This document shows positions 31,781 to 43,185 of a stretch of 64,000 nucleotides of DNA, one piece after another. Under the pieces are notes generated by a model. The model saw only the letters and a list, made by a program, of their open reading frames with translations, searched no databases and was not told where the DNA came from. Each line of letters opens with the position of its first letter. Position 1 is the first letter of the stretch. The stretch is taken from NCBI GenBank assembly GCA_028752905.1, contig JAQNBH010000013.1:16435302-16499301 (forward strand), read 5' to 3'. A program made the position numbers and the translations under genes. Origin of the DNA: Cladorhizidae sp. MBARI D1340-BT2. Taxonomy: Eukaryota > Porifera > Demospongiae > Poecilosclerida > Cladorhizidae.

Positions 31781-31925
31781 GGTTATAATAAAAACTTTAT
31801 CTCTTGGGAGAAGGGGGTAGTGAGACTTGACTCTGGTAGCAGCATACCTACCACTCCGACTGGAATTTGCTCGTTGAGTTCAAGTTGGGTGTGTAGCATA
31901 CGTTGGGGCAAGATTGTTCCCAACA

Positions 31926-32690
31926 GCAGTCAACATGGGAAGTTGCAACAAGAGACACAGAAGTAAGAGCAAGAATAACCGGAGTTGCTGCACAGATGGA
32001 AAAATTTGACTTCTTTTTTGTCATTGAATTGTGTAGAAAGCTACTGAGTATGTCGATAATTTGTTGTGGTCATTACAAGCCAAAAAGATCTCAGCTTGCG
32101 AAGGTCAAAAACTTGTGGATCTCACCCTTCAGGCAATTTAATTAATTCGCTCAAATGACTGTTTTGACCTATTTTGGAAGTGTGTTGAAAAGCGACATTC
32201 TTCACTTGAAGTGTCTGAACCTTTGTTGCCACATAAAGAATGTGCCACTACATTTTGAAGTAGAAGCTGCATATGAATTTCCTATTGCACCACAAGAGCA
32301 CTAGAGAAGAACATATTTTGAGGCCATAGACCTGGTTGTGTTTTCTATTCAGGACCGATTTGAACATAGAGGATTTAGAATGCTCAGTAAATTGGAAACT
32401 TATTCACCATTAAGATCAAAGGTCGTAGAAGTAGTTGTTTCATTTTATCACTCTGACTTCAGGAATCCAAGCATATTTCAAACTCAGTTACCCTCCTTCA
32501 TGCTGGTTTTACTGAAGAGTTACTACTAGAAGATTTACAATCAATACTTGTCTTCCTAAATTCTCTGACTTGTCCACAAGAGAGATTATTCTCAGAGGTT
32601 ATCACTATCACTAAACTTATGTTGGTTTAACCAGCAACTAACAAAATCAGTGAAAGAAGTTTTAGTGCACTATGCCAGCTGAAGAAATAG
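31926..32690 (+). pseudogene. hAT transposase 3' part after the gypsy insertion
   Basis: It reads TWEVATRDTEVRARITGVAA and QMEKFDFFFVIELCRKLL, then, after frame changes, HFEVEAAYEFPIAPQEH, YFEAIDLVV and SIQDRFEHRGFRMLSKLE. These are typical of the segment between core and dimerisation region in DUF4371-type hAT proteins. The final dimerisation part is not clearly readable. Confidence 0.72.
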
Positions 32691-32699
32691 ATATATACC

Positions 32700-33169
32700 A
32701 CAATATCTCAAAGCAGATTTAACTGGTGTATGGTTTTACATATACATAAAAGAAAAAACAGATTAGATGATATTGGCAATGAGGTTGTTTCATGCAATAA
32801 TCGTAGAATTCATTTTTTGGACAGTTTCAAATAATTATTGATATCTAATATTGAATTACATATTTGGTTTGGACAATTTTTGATATCATCATTAACATGA
32901 AAAATTCTGTCCGGGTTGAAATGGTTCGGATGAGGTCTATGGTATGGACATGGCTTGTGTTAGTGACCGGGTAATTACTAGGATAAGGTCTGGTGCATGG
33001 TGAGGACATAGATTGAAATACAACAGCTGCTATCATTTGCTGATATCTCAAATGGAGCACACCATATGACACGTGGTGATGGATGCTTGAATAGAACTTG
33101 ATTTCTTTCAAACAACATAATGCGATGTTATACATTTTCAAGTTCACCCAATCTTTAAGTTATGCATGG
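32700..33169. other. No recognised feature
   Basis: Unique AT-rich sequence between the hAT remnant and the 57-bp repeats. Confidence 0.3.
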
Positions 33170-33430
33170 CTAGTGCTACCAGCATGTTGTGAGCTTCCTC
33201 TAGATATACAACAATGGCTGCTGTTAGTGGCCAGGGCAGCAAGTTGTAGACCTCCTCTAGATGCACAACAATGGTTGCTATTAGTGGCCAGGGCAGCATG
33301 TTGTGGACCTCCTCTAGATACATAACAATGGCTCCAGTTAGTGGCCAGGAGAGCATGTTGTGAACCTCCTCTAGATGCACAGTAATGGCTGCTGTTAGTG
33401 GCTAGGCAGTATGTTGTGAACCTCCTCTGC
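33170..33430. repeat. 57-bp tandem repeats ending in an LTR terminus
   Basis: AGTGGCCAGG-type marks at 33226, 33283, 33340 and 33397 step by exactly 57 bp. Each unit contains a variant of TGTTGTGAACCTCCTCTAGA, and the TGTTGTGAAC of the last unit is also the outer terminus of the gypsy LTR at 33412. Because 57 is a multiple of three, both strands stay open, but nothing suggests translation. Confidence 0.85.
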
Positions 33431-33694
33431 AGGTAAATAGTGCTTGCCCTCAGACTTATCAGAGTCCATGTGCTGCATGGCCTACTATGGTTGTATAGCG
33501 ATTGTTGAGTTACAAGTAAGAGTTACAAGTGAGAGGCTCGAGTATTACACAAAAACTGCCTTGACTATGTAAACATGACAACTGAACACGTGATCCAGAG
33601 TTCTGTGGTTAACAATACTGATGATGTAATCTAATGATGTAGTGAATAATGATGCGATGATAATGATGAAATGATTATAGTTTAGTTCACAACA
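33412..33694 (-). mobile_element. 3' LTR of the minus-strand gypsy element (283 bp)
   Basis: It is bounded by inverted TGTTGTGAAC/GTTCACAACA and directly preceded in element sense by a purine-rich tract of nine G and AGTAA. The true outer end is ambiguous because variants of the terminal sequence recur every 57 bp out to about 33184. Confidence 0.7.
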
Positions 33695-33839
33695 TTACTC
33701 CCCCCCCCCAAGTGTCTTACGACATGTATGTATGATGTGAGCTATTGGGGAAAGTGGACAAGGTGTCCCGACCGTGTTGTTTGATATGGTGTGGTCTTCA
33801 AGGATGAAGTTTGTGGTTCGGGGGATGTAGGTTGTCTTC

Positions 33840-34990
33840 ATCGATTTGAGCTGGTTTAAGGAGAACAACCGAGACAGTGTCTTTTCAACCATTGATATTG
33901 ACAGTGAAATATTTGTCAGTACGTTTAATTACTGGATAGTGTACATCATAAGGAGGTTGAAGTGGCTTGCATACATCATCATGTTGAATAAAAATGTGTG
34001 TGGCTGTGGACAGATCATTAGCGATGTTACTGTTCCTTTGGGTATGATGGGCTCGGTGGGGTTGAATAGTTTGCATGTGGGTTTTGAGTTTGGATATTTA
34101 GTCTGAAGAGTCCAGAAGAGAGGTTGTTGGAGACGGAGTGAAAAATTGTCCAGGCAGACTGAAAGTAATATACAACATCTCTCCAGCAGTCGAGGATATG
34201 TCTTCCTGAGAGCAGTTCGAATACCAAGGAGCACGAGCGGAAGGGCATCCATAATGAGTCAGGGTCGGGTTGTTTCAAGGCAGCCTTCAGTTGTCGATGA
34301 AACGGCTCAACCAATGCGTTGGTTTGTAGGTAGTAAGAGGTACTTCAAGGGTGTTTGGATCCAAGGAGAGTCATGAGTGTGTCCCACAACCGAGACTCAA
34401 ACTGACGACCACGATCATGACAATGGTGAACAGTAAACTAAAGCGAGCGATGCAGCCACCAAGGAAGGCTTGAGCAACAGCTTCGGCAGTGATGTTAGTG
34501 AGTGGATTGGCTTCTGGCCACCAGGTGAAATGGTCAACACAGGTCAGCAGGTGGGTAAATCCTCATGACGGTGGAATTAGTCCAATGAAATCTATGTGGA
34601 TAACATCAAAACGAGCATCAAGGGTTGGAAAGAGTGAAAGTGGGGCGGTGATGTGTCTCTGGATTTTGGCATGTCGGCACCGTACACAGGTGCGAGTCTA
34701 TTGGCGAACATCGGCGTTAATACCAGGCCATACGAACCGGGCCATGATGAGTTTCTGGGTTGCTCGTATTACTGGATGGGAGAGACCATGAAGGAAATAA
34801 AACACAGCGCGTCGCCATGGCAGTGGGACAAGAGGACATTGTGTGCCTGTAGACGTATCGCAGTAAAGTGTTTCACTGGAGTTGGCCAATGGAAGAGCTT
34901 CTACAACCTTGTGGGAAAGTAGGAGAGGAGGGAGGCTTTTGCTAGGGCTTCCTTCGTGGCATTTAAGGTAGCCAGGATGTCTCCATTCCA
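33840..34990 (-). pseudogene. Gypsy integrase, minus strand, broken
   Basis: From 34991 the minus strand reads the zinc-binding side (LPWRRAVFYFLHGLSHPVIR, then ATQKLIMARFVWPGINADVR). Core sequence around 34500-34690 has lost its frame. At 34250-34314 it reads MVEPFHRQLKAALKQPDPDS, where Pro replaces Arg of the usual MVERFHR catalytic-Glu motif. A tail at 33880-33930 reads YPVIKRTDKYFTVNING, the conserved C-terminal GPY/F-type segment. Confidence 0.78.
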
Positions 34991-35039
34991 TGTGAGCGTC
35001 TAAGACTTAGGCTTAGAGGAAGTGAGAAGAGCATGTAAG

Positions 35040-35960
35040 GTTTGCATCAGAACAGCACAGTGAGGGAGAAATCAATCGTAAAAGTTCACGAGTCCAATGA
35101 ATTGACGTAACTGTGACGGGGGCTGAGGAAAGTTACGAACAGCCTGGACTTTCTCTGGTAGAGGAGTGATACTATAGTCGTTGATATGATGACTGAGAAA
35201 ATCCAGTTCTTTGACACCAAATTTGCACTTGCTAGGGTTTATGACAATACTATATGTAACGAATCTGTCAAGAACAGTATGTAAGTCCTGAAGATGTTGT
35301 TCTGGAGTGGCACTGGCAATGAGGACATCATCCATGTAGACCTATACAGAAGGGCCACGGAGGACTTCATCCATGAACTACTGGAATGTCTGTGCAGCAT
35401 TTCTGAGGCCAAAAGGCATTTCTATAAACTCAAACAAGCCGAATGGAGTTGTGATAGCGGTCTTGGGTACATAGGCAGGGTTAATGGGATTTGATAGTAG
35501 GCACGCATGAGATCTAGTTTGGAGAAGATGGTAGCATCTTGTAAAGACGAGGAGAAGTCATGGATATGGGGGACCAGATAGCGATTGGGAACAGTATACC
35601 GGTTCAAGGCATGATAATCCCTGGGACGCCATACGCCAGCAGTCTTTTTGGGGACCATATATAGTGGTAAAGACCAGGTGCTGGAGGAGGGCCATATGAT
35701 GCCAAGCTGAAGCATGTGTTAGTATTCTTGCTTGGCAGCATGGAGCCGGTCAGGTGCCAAGGGTCTGGGACGGGCTGAGGCTGGAGGGCCTGTGATCTCT
35801 ATATGGTGGGTGACATCGTGTTTGACAGGAGTATCTGGTGAGCAGATTTAAGTGCTGGGAAACTCTGACAGCAGAGTGATGTATGAGATTTTAGCATCCT
35901 TAGGGTAAATGGTCAGGCTAGAAGAGAGGTAGGTCGAGAGAATGCCCTGAATGTGCAGAT
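35040..35960 (-). pseudogene. Gypsy reverse transcriptase, minus strand, broken
   Basis: Readable motifs are [54 protein letters not shown] (first catalytic Asp), then YMDDVLIASATPEQH (YxDD box) and FLSHHINDYSITPLPEKVQA. The RT continues to the thumb region LRQFIGLVNFYD, after which RNase H is missing. Frames change several times between 35340 and 35440. Confidence 0.88.
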
Positions 35961-36445
35961 CAGTGTGGGTGTCTACCAACTGACATTGCTTCATGTCAGT
36001 CCAAAGTTTCTTAGGAAATCAGCACCAAGGATAGGCTTCTGCACATCAGCAATGATGAAAATCCATTGTAAAGATCGTCTGCATCCGAGGTTGAGTGTGA
36101 GTGAGCGTTTTCCATATATTCGAATGGGGCTATTGTTCATTGCCATGTGTATGAGCTTGTCTGGTGTGTCTCACTGGTCAGCGGTAGAGGGAGGGATGAC
36201 ACTTACTTCAGATCCTGTATCAACAAGAAAACGTGTGTGTGTGTCAGTATCACTTACAAAGAATCGGTGACTTGGAGGAGGGCCGGTCACATCGGTCGCT
36301 ACTAGCGTCCGGTCTGGTAGTTTCCACCACTGCAAGGATCCTTGCATTTCTGGGTGGCTTCACAATACTTGGTATGGTACAAGCAGAGGGCACCGCTGTC
36401 GAATGGAGGATTTGGTGGGGCTGGACTCTGAGGGCGTGCATATTT
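35961..36445 (-). pseudogene. Gypsy gag end and aspartic protease, minus strand
   Basis: CLYHTKYCEATQKCKDPC at about 36320-36380 is the C-terminal Cys/His segment of this gypsy Gag class (C.YH..FG..A..C..PC), with the Gly of FG replaced by Cys. RFLVDTGSEVSVIPP at about 36190-36240 carries the DTGS catalytic motif of the retropepsin. The remainder is frame-shifted. Confidence 0.75.
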
Positions 36446-36469
36446 CGAATAAAGTTGTGCTTTCATAGA

Positions 36470-36845
36470 AGTTATTTGTCTCCCTTTGGCTTGGCTTTTG
36501 TGCCCTTCGTGTTCTTTGTCTCCCTCGGACTTCGCTTGTTGGTGTCCATCGTGTTCTTTGTCTCCCTTGGGCTTGGCTTGTTGTTATATCTCATGCTGTG
36601 TCACCTGTTCTTGGTCTTTGGGATTAGCTTGATTGTACCCCTCATGATCTTTGTCTTGGCTTGTTGGTGCCCATTGTGTTCATTGTCTCACACGGGCTTG
36701 GCTTATTGGTGTTCCTTGTGTTTTTTGTCTCTTTTGGGCTTGGCTTGTTGGTGCCCCTCATGTCCTTTGTGTTCTTTGTCTTGCATGTCCCTTGTGTTAT
36801 TGGTGTCCAGGGTCCAGTGTCCTTCTTGTTTTCAGCTTCCCTTTG
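36470..36845. repeat. 42-bp tandem repeats, plus-strand open
   Basis: GTTCTTTGTCTCCCT recurs with a 42-bp step (36511, 36553 and on), about nine copies with decay. Since 42 is a multiple of three, the plus strand stays open for over 200 codons (FVSLGLRLLV-type repeats), which mimics a transmembrane protein. There is no independent support for a gene. Confidence 0.8.
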
Positions 36846-36879
36846 ATGGATGTTGTCTGCATTGGGGAGAACAAGAGGA

Positions 36880-38100
36880 TGTGCATATTATTTAATACAA
36901 GCTCAAGGATTCTGTGCAGTTTATCGAGTGTATTCAGCGTGATTGTTTGGCACAGGATGAGTGTCTTGTCAGTTTTGATGTTCCTTCTCCTTTCACCAAT
37001 GTTCCCATTGATGAGGCTGTGGAAGTAATTTTTGAAATGTTGACAAAATATAAGAGCTTGCATCAGAAGACTGCACTAGGTGAGAAAGGATTTCTGAACT
37101 GTTGGAGTTGTGACTAAAATCCACCTCATTCAGGTTTCAAGAAAAATACCACCAGCAGAGAGAGAGTGCAGCAATGGGTTCTCCAGTATCTGCAGTGGTA
37201 GCCAACCTTTATATGGAATTCTTTGAGGAATTGGCACTCACAACTGCCCAAGTGAAGCCAAGATTTTGGAAGAGATATGCAGATGATAACTTCTGCACTG
37301 TGAAGAAGAGAAGTGAGCAGGAGTTGTTAGACCATCTAAACAACATCATGCCATCCATAAAGTTTACCATTGAGCTTGAAGTGGATGAATTGTTGCCCTT
37401 TCTCGATTGCCACCTACACAGGAAGGAAGATGGAGGGCTAACTGCAACCATTTATAGAAAAGTCACCAACCTGTACCTTAATTATAGCTCACATGATCCT
37501 ATCCATGTCAGAAGAGGTATGGTGAAGAGTATGTATGATGGACCCAGGAAAGTAGTGACTGAGCAGGATGAAATTTGGAAGGAAGAACATCTTTTGAATA
37601 TTGTCTTTATAGAGAAAGGTTATTTCCGAACCTTCATCAACCTTTCATCTGCTGATACATCCAAATGCAGAAAGGAAGATAAGTACACTGATACAGGCAA
37701 TGAGGCATATAAATAGAAGGATCCTATGGTAGTGATTTCTTATGCAGTGGAGATGAGTGAAGACATCAGGAGGGTTCTGCAGGAAGTTCAACCTCAAAGT
37801 CATGTTCAGATCCGGAAGAACTCTGAGGATACAACTGAGCAGAGTGAAGGATGTTTTACCAGCTAATATGCACTCATGTGTTGTGGTCAACATCCTTTGC
37901 AAGTGCGGGAAATACTACATAGGGGAGATCATCAGAAGACTGGAGACCAGTGTGAAAGAATGTCAAGATGCCTGTGGAAAGTGTACTAAAGAGAAGTCTA
38001 CACATGAATGGGATAATGGACATCCTATTTTGTGGGAGGAAGATACCATCTTGGACCAGGCAAGAAGACAGAAGGGACTGCTAGTGAGAGGCAGATGAAC
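36880..38100 (+). pseudogene. Penelope-like element: reverse transcriptase and GIY-YIG endonuclease, broken
   Basis: RT motifs in order are LVSFDVPSPFTNVPIDEAVE (first catalytic Asp), then GSPVSAVVANLYMEFFE, WKRYADDNF (the Y-x-D-D box as YADD) and LPFLDCHLHRKEDGGLTATI, followed by the PLE-typical YRKVTN. After a frame change near 37750 the GIY-YIG nuclease reads CKCGKYYIGEIIRRLETSV, then EWDNGHPILWEE. This RT plus C-terminal GIY-YIG order is diagnostic of endonuclease-bearing Penelope-like elements. Two frameshifts and a stop at 37714 inactivate it. The 5' end is missing or merges with the 42-bp repeats. Confidence 0.9.
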
Positions 38101-39796
38101 AGTAGTACATGACTATTTTTAGAAAAATACTTTGCCAAAATAGTCAGCCTGCCTATTCAGGTTTATTGCATGGTTGTCAATTTTCAAGCTCAGTTGTGAC
38201 AACTTTGTGGTAAGATATATCAGTGATTGATAGAGCCAGAAAAGGAGACAATTGTTCACAAAGGAGGCACTACACATCCTTAAGGATCACTGATATAGGG
38301 CTGGAGCTACCTGATTGTTGGGTCTCAAGACATGAAACCATGCCATCATTGTCTGTCTGGTGCATTTCTACGCTTGTACCATCTGGTATTCAGATGGATC
38401 GTGACATTAGTTTTTTTGTGTGAAACGCGTTAGCAATGAGTGTGGATGCATTGCATTTTTTTAATTTTCTTTATTGATCTTGTTGTCTTCCGGTTGAAGT
38501 GTTGGCAATAAGGAAAATGAAATCCACACAATATATATACTCAGCTGAAAATAATTGTAATTTAATCACTGTTCAATTGCATACTGCTAGATAAGGTGGA
38601 GGCAATGAGTTAGGGTGGCTGATTAAAATAGTAATGCTTTCTGATTTAGTGTTCACATATCAACCTTTTTCATGAGAATTTTCAATCAAGTGGTGACTTC
38701 ACTGAAGTTAATAGAGTTTGTAATCTTTATGTGGTCGATAGCAATTTCATGCATTTGATGCAGAAAAAGATTCATTAATTTTTAGAAAATAAATAAGGGG
38801 GAGCATCTCTCACCTAGCCAACCTTTGTTTATACCCTTATCATAGTCGTTTAATGACTTCAGGATATCCTTGATCTCTGCCAGATTTATGAACAAAAGAC
38901 CACTATTGAATGCTCCAGTTGTAAATACAACAAATTCTTCTCGTTCATAGAGCTAAACACTAGATGGAGCATGTTGAAAAGGAACAGACAAGTATTACTT
39001 CATACTGCATGAGAGTATAGTATGTGCACAGTTCACACTATCATGCAGTGCAAAGTATTACTGGACTGTTTCAACATCTCGAATTTGTCATTACAAAAAA
39101 GCATATAAAAAGCAACCCAATAAACACTAGTGGCTCTGTTGGCTAGAACACACGAGGACTCATTCATCAGGTTCAAGTAGACAATGACTGCTTAGTGCAA
39201 GGACTTAAAATTTAGAACATGTACTAACTTCTCCCTCTCCAAACCACCAAAAAGATTGGACCAATGGAGTTATAGGATAATCCAGGATAATTGCTTTGAA
39301 TATTCTTTATCTCAAATGCCCATCCTTCCATTTCCTATGGAGAAGATGCCACTTTCCTCCTCTCAATGTGTCAATAAATATTGTAGCCTCTCTGGTCATT
39401 GTTGTTCTTTGAAGATGATAATTCCTCCACTTTCTGATCCAGCTAATTTATTTACAAGAGTGTGTGTGTGCAGAAAGCATTCCGAATACTGTCTACAGAT
39501 ATTCTGGCATTGTGTCAAACAAAGGAAGTAAAGGGTAAGCTACACAACACTGATCTGAAGAAGGGCAGTGTAAGTCCATTAAACGCATTTCACTACACAA
39601 TAAACTGTGACACTGAAAAGTGTAAAAATGACACGTTTGTGATGAAGTAATGATACAAATATATACATATAATACAGACACATGCATGCTTGCATATATA
39701 AGTCTGGTATATAACCTTGCTACAAATATAGGTATTATCATACATGTTTTCATTATCTGGATCAACAGGACCATTGAGATGCTGTATATACATAAA
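38101..39796. other. PLE 3' flank and unassigned sequence
   Basis: The first 300 bases are probably the 3' end of the Penelope element; a GTGAAACGCG word occurs at about 38419. No coding signal is supported in the rest. The 91-codon frame at 39256 has no recognisable domain. Confidence 0.35.
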
Positions 39797-42120
39797 CAGT
39801 GGCAGATCCAGAAGGGATCGACTAGTCTTGTTCGAGACCCCCTTTTCTCTAATCTCCCAAACTCCAACTACACAACAAACCTGCAATGCTTTTTGCCTTT
39901 TCTTGCTTTTTGTTTTTGCTTTTAGCTAACTATATTTACTTTACTAGCTGGCTGAGCCACAGTCTGCGAAGCCACACACCCAAGTGGGGGAAGTGTAGGG
40001 GTGTGGTTGCACCAGACATCCTCGTTCCAAATGTTCAGCACCTGGTTCATTCTGTCGACTCCTGCACCCACCAAATATCTTACTCATGACTCAGTCAAAG
40101 TTATAGGCTTTTTTCAAAGTCAACCCAGGCCCTCTACAGCTAAGTAAGTTGATGAGCAGTGATTGAGAATTATTATTATGCTATTGAATAGATTGCCAAC
40201 TTAGTACTAGTACTAGTTATAGTACTTGCAGCTAGCCACTACCGCTAGCTAGTAGAGCCAATTTACATAGAAATATCCCATTATAATGCACAGGAAACAA
40301 AAAAGGACTAACAAGAACAAACAAGAACAACACTTTTCCATCTCCAGCTGTGGTACCTGTCCTCTTCCTGGGTCTCCTGCTTCAGTCCATTGTGTCTCCT
40401 CCGAGCTCTCTGTTTCTGTCACAGAGCACTCTCTATCTGTGCCTTCCACCTAGCCCTCTCTGTGTGTGTCTCCCACCCATCCCTTCCTCTGTGGGTCTCC
40501 CACCCAGCCCTCAGGCTGTATGTCTGTGTCTCTCCCTGAGGCTACTGATCCTGCACTATTACTGCCTTCATGTTCCGCTTCTCTCCTGCCCTCTCATTCC
40601 ATGTCTCATCTGCCCTGCACTTCCTTGTCCACTTTTTCTGCTGCTTCTTCGTCAAGTGCTTCAATTGATTTTGAGAAGTGTGATGATATTGGCTCACTTC
40701 TGCACTCAATGCCCCAAACAGATATCCTGAATTTGGCTCCAGAGTGCAAATATTCACTTTTAGTTAATCATTTTAAGCCTGATAGTTCATTTACATTTTG
40801 ACGTAGTTATTTAGATCGCTCTAATAGGTCTTGTCAACATAAATACTTGGCTCAAAACCCTTGGTTTGTTTATAGTAAAGTAGAAGATCGAATATATGTT
40901 TTGTCATGTGTTCTCTTTGCTAAAAAGGGTTTGGGTCATTTTGTATGCCACGGATTTAATGCATGGTCTAGGAAAACTAAAAAGTTTACCAGTCACAACT
41001 ATACGCAGTACCATCAGCTGGCTTTAAGCTCTGGCAGATAATTTAAAGTTTTTCCATGTGTGTCCAGAGTCTTCTATTAAGAATAGTTTGCTGTATATAG
41101 ATGAGAGTAACATAGCAACAAATAGGTAAATAATAAGTTGTATGGCTGATGCAATACTTCTTTGTGGCATGTCATGTATAGTTATTTGAGGTCACAGAGA
41201 TGATAACATGGCTGATTCTGAGGGAATTTTTTAGCACTTCTTAAATACTCTGTGAGGTCAGGAAATGTTGCAATAGCCAAGCTTATACTAGCAAAACTAC
41301 CCAAATTCAACTCATTGAATGCATAGGTGATCATATTAGAGACAGTATAATACAGGAAATTAAACAAACTAAATATTATTCTGTTCTTAGTGATGAAGTC
41401 ATTGATATATCCAGTAGTGTTAAGATTTGTAGATAGTAATTGTGAATTCTTAGATTTCATAAGTACAGAAAGGATCACTGGAAAGGGTTTGGCTCATGAA
41501 ATAAAAGAAGCACTGAATAAGTTTGACTTAGACTTTGAAGTTTGTAGGTGTCGAAGCTATGATGGTGCTAGCAATATGTCCAGTGCAGGGTCATCTCTTG
41601 CCAGAAAATCTTAAAGCTACATATATCCACTGTAATAGTTATTTGCTTAATTTGTTTATAGTTCAAGCTTGTAGTTTACCTCCTATTCGTATACTGATAC
41701 TGAGACGGCATACTTCTTCTATTATAGTGCTAAATGGCAACTATTTCTTGAGAAAGTAATTGATAAGGAAACTAGCATTGTTAATGAGTTAAGGATCTTT
41801 GTAGAACTAGATGGATTTATCGGCTTGATCCTTATGAAATTCTTTATGGTCTATAAGCAATTACAGACATGATCCTACATATGTGGAAATGAACTGGGAT
41901 ACTAAAACAATCATGGCAGCCAATGGCTTGCTCAAGATGTACCTTTCCTTTCTTTTTATAATAATTATCTTTCATAACAAAAATGAATTTTATGTCTATT
42001 ATAAAACTTATAAGTATAAAATTACAAAAGAAAAGTAGTGATATAGTTAAAGATGTTAAAGACGTATTGAATGAACTTTGTGCTGTTCGTCAAAGTGAGG
42101 AAATGTTAATTACTTAATGG
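39797..42120 (+). mobile_element. hAT element remnant with one TIR
   Basis: The left end CAGTGGCAGATCCAG matches the TIR family of the elements at 6063 and 59487. A broken TTF/DUF4371 transposase follows in the same orientation to about 42120. No matching right TIR was found before the Ig-like exons, so the right end is lost. Confidence 0.78.
40466..42120 (+). pseudogene. hAT transposase (TTF zinc finger and DUF4371), broken
   Basis: A Ser/Pro-rich N-terminus leads to DIGSLLHSMPQTDIL and NHFKPDSSFTF, then the TTF-like zinc segment CQHKYLAQNPWFVYSKVEDR with VLSCVLF. DUF4371 and core follow (AIAKLILAKLPKFN, RFVDSNCEFLDFISTERITG, SYDGASNMSSAG). A late piece at about 42010-42115 reads KSSDIVKDVKDVLNELCAVR. 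Numerous frameshifts occur. The dimerisation end is missing. Confidence 0.78.
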
Positions 42121-42342
42121 TCTACAAGTGAGGACACCAAACTTGATGGCTGTTGGTGGAGGACATTGGCCAAACATAGTGCAAACTAGTCCACTCAGCG
42201 ATAATTTTAGGGGTGGTTGTATTTGTCTGGAGTAGTCCAGCACGCTGCTGCTCTATTTATTCTCTATATGTTTGGGTAAGAATATCCTAGATAATTGCTC
42301 CTACAGTCCGTGGCCAAATATTAATTGCTCTTTATATTGCAG

Positions 42343-42642
42343 TTGCCAGTGGCACTGTCTTTAGAGTTGAAGCTGAAGCATCCTCAGTAGGAATCTCCAC
42401 TTTGCCAAGCCAAGGACCTTTCAGAGTTGGACAGAGTGTGCAGCTCTCCTGTGAGGTGGAGCCTTCACAATCTGAACCTGTCTCTTACAATTGGAGGATA
42501 GTGGAGTATCCTGGTATTGTCACAAGTTATTCCATGAAGAGTGTCACCAGAAGCTACAGTGATGACATCCTGCATTACTGCTGGTATTTCTGCAGTGTAA
42601 TATTAAATGGAATAATTGTACGCTCTTCCAACAAACTGCATG
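42343..42642 (+). CDS. Immunoglobulin-like domain exon (phase 1-1)
   Basis: This 300-nt exon lies between a TTATATTGCAG acceptor and a GTAAGTAAT donor. It is open throughout and encodes an Ig-like module: VGQSVQLSCEVEP (strand B Cys), YNWRIVE (strand C Trp), and later ILHYCWYFCSV (the Y-x-C of strand F). Both splice boundaries are phase 1, the classic symmetrical layout of Ig exons, and the next exon begins in the matching phase. The product is likely an extracellular receptor or adhesion protein; the rest of the gene is not visible upstream, where a hAT remnant lies. Confidence 0.62.
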
Positions 42643-43185
42643 GTAAGTAATAATAATTTTCTAATTCCTGTATCAGAGACCATCAACTATCATAAATGAT
42701 ATATTTGGCAGCACTATAAAAGCTCAACTGAAGGAAGACACACCCATGTTGTTGTTGAGGATTTAATTTTAGTTGGTTAAAATAGTATCCTGGATATGAA
42801 CCCTAGCATATGTGGTTTCATGGTGCACCATCTTATTGCACTACTTATTGTTTATAGTATACTGGTTGTGTAGCCTTCACTGGTAAGTGCATGTGGTGAC
42901 TATTTCTCACCTGCTCGAGGATTTCTTCTACTGCTCACCTTGATCTGGCTGCCTGTACTTCACTGGTAGATTCATGGTACGGCGGAGGAGTTTCCCATAC
43001 TATTGTATATACACAGCACTATCTCAAATTTCTGCCAGATGTCGCATTGTTAGTACTAGTGAAACTTATAGGTATCCCAATCTGATGGTACCATGAGTCT
43101 ATACATATGACCACACCTCTATGCCTTCCACATCATATTGTACAGTCAACAACACACTCATCAATATAATTTATACCTCTCGTAG

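Larger units (their letters stand above)
28728..31925 (+). mobile_element. Ty3/gypsy retrotransposon, RT/RNase H deleted, nested in hAT
   Basis: A 385-bp 5' LTR starts TGAGTGTGTG and ends CCCCAACA (28728-29112). The 3' LTR is a 148-bp fragment (31778-31925) matching the last third of the 5' LTR and ending CCCAACA. GCAG flanks the whole (28724-28727 and 31926-31929), a 4-bp target duplication. The order is gag, zinc knuckle, protease, then integrase. Reverse transcriptase and RNase H are absent (deleted near 30860-31150), and a second deletion fuses the integrase end to mid-LTR. A primer-binding-like TGG lies two bases past the 5' LTR. Confidence 0.85.
27890..32700 (+). mobile_element. hAT element fragment split by a nested gypsy retrotransposon
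   Basis: DUF4371/hAT transposase sequence occurs on both sides (27890-28727 and 31926-32690), in the same orientation and in continuous order. The interruption is exactly the gypsy element at 28728-31925, flanked by GCAG. Joined across that site, the reading frame runs from the core region into TWEVATRDTEVRARITGVAA. No terminal inverted repeats are found, so both ends are lost or too diverged. Confidence 0.8.
33412..36455 (-). mobile_element. Ty3/gypsy retrotransposon, minus strand, 5' truncated
   Basis: Minus-strand order from 36455 down is end of gag, protease, reverse transcriptase, a gap where RNase H is missing, then integrase, a purine tract (the C-run at 33700-33709) and an LTR. The LTR starts TGTTGTGAAC at 33694 and ends GTTCACAACA at 33412 with a perfect 10-bp terminal inverted repeat. 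The 5' LTR and most of gag are absent. The sequence stops at a 42-bp tandem array near 36460. Confidence 0.82.

Noticed and set aside
36233..36895. 220-codon plus-strand frame with apparent transmembrane repeats
   Set aside because: It comprises the tail of an antisense gypsy element plus a 42-bp tandem repeat. The repeat length keeps the frame open by arithmetic.
38404..38435. Hammerhead-like GTGAAACGCG word after the first Penelope copy
   Set aside because: No CTGANGA box with a matching stem II could be placed upstream at the right distance.
39540..39600. CTGAAGA...TTAAACGC word resembling a hammerhead core
   Set aside because: Stem II pairing is poor and the GAAA box is absent; chance cannot be excluded.
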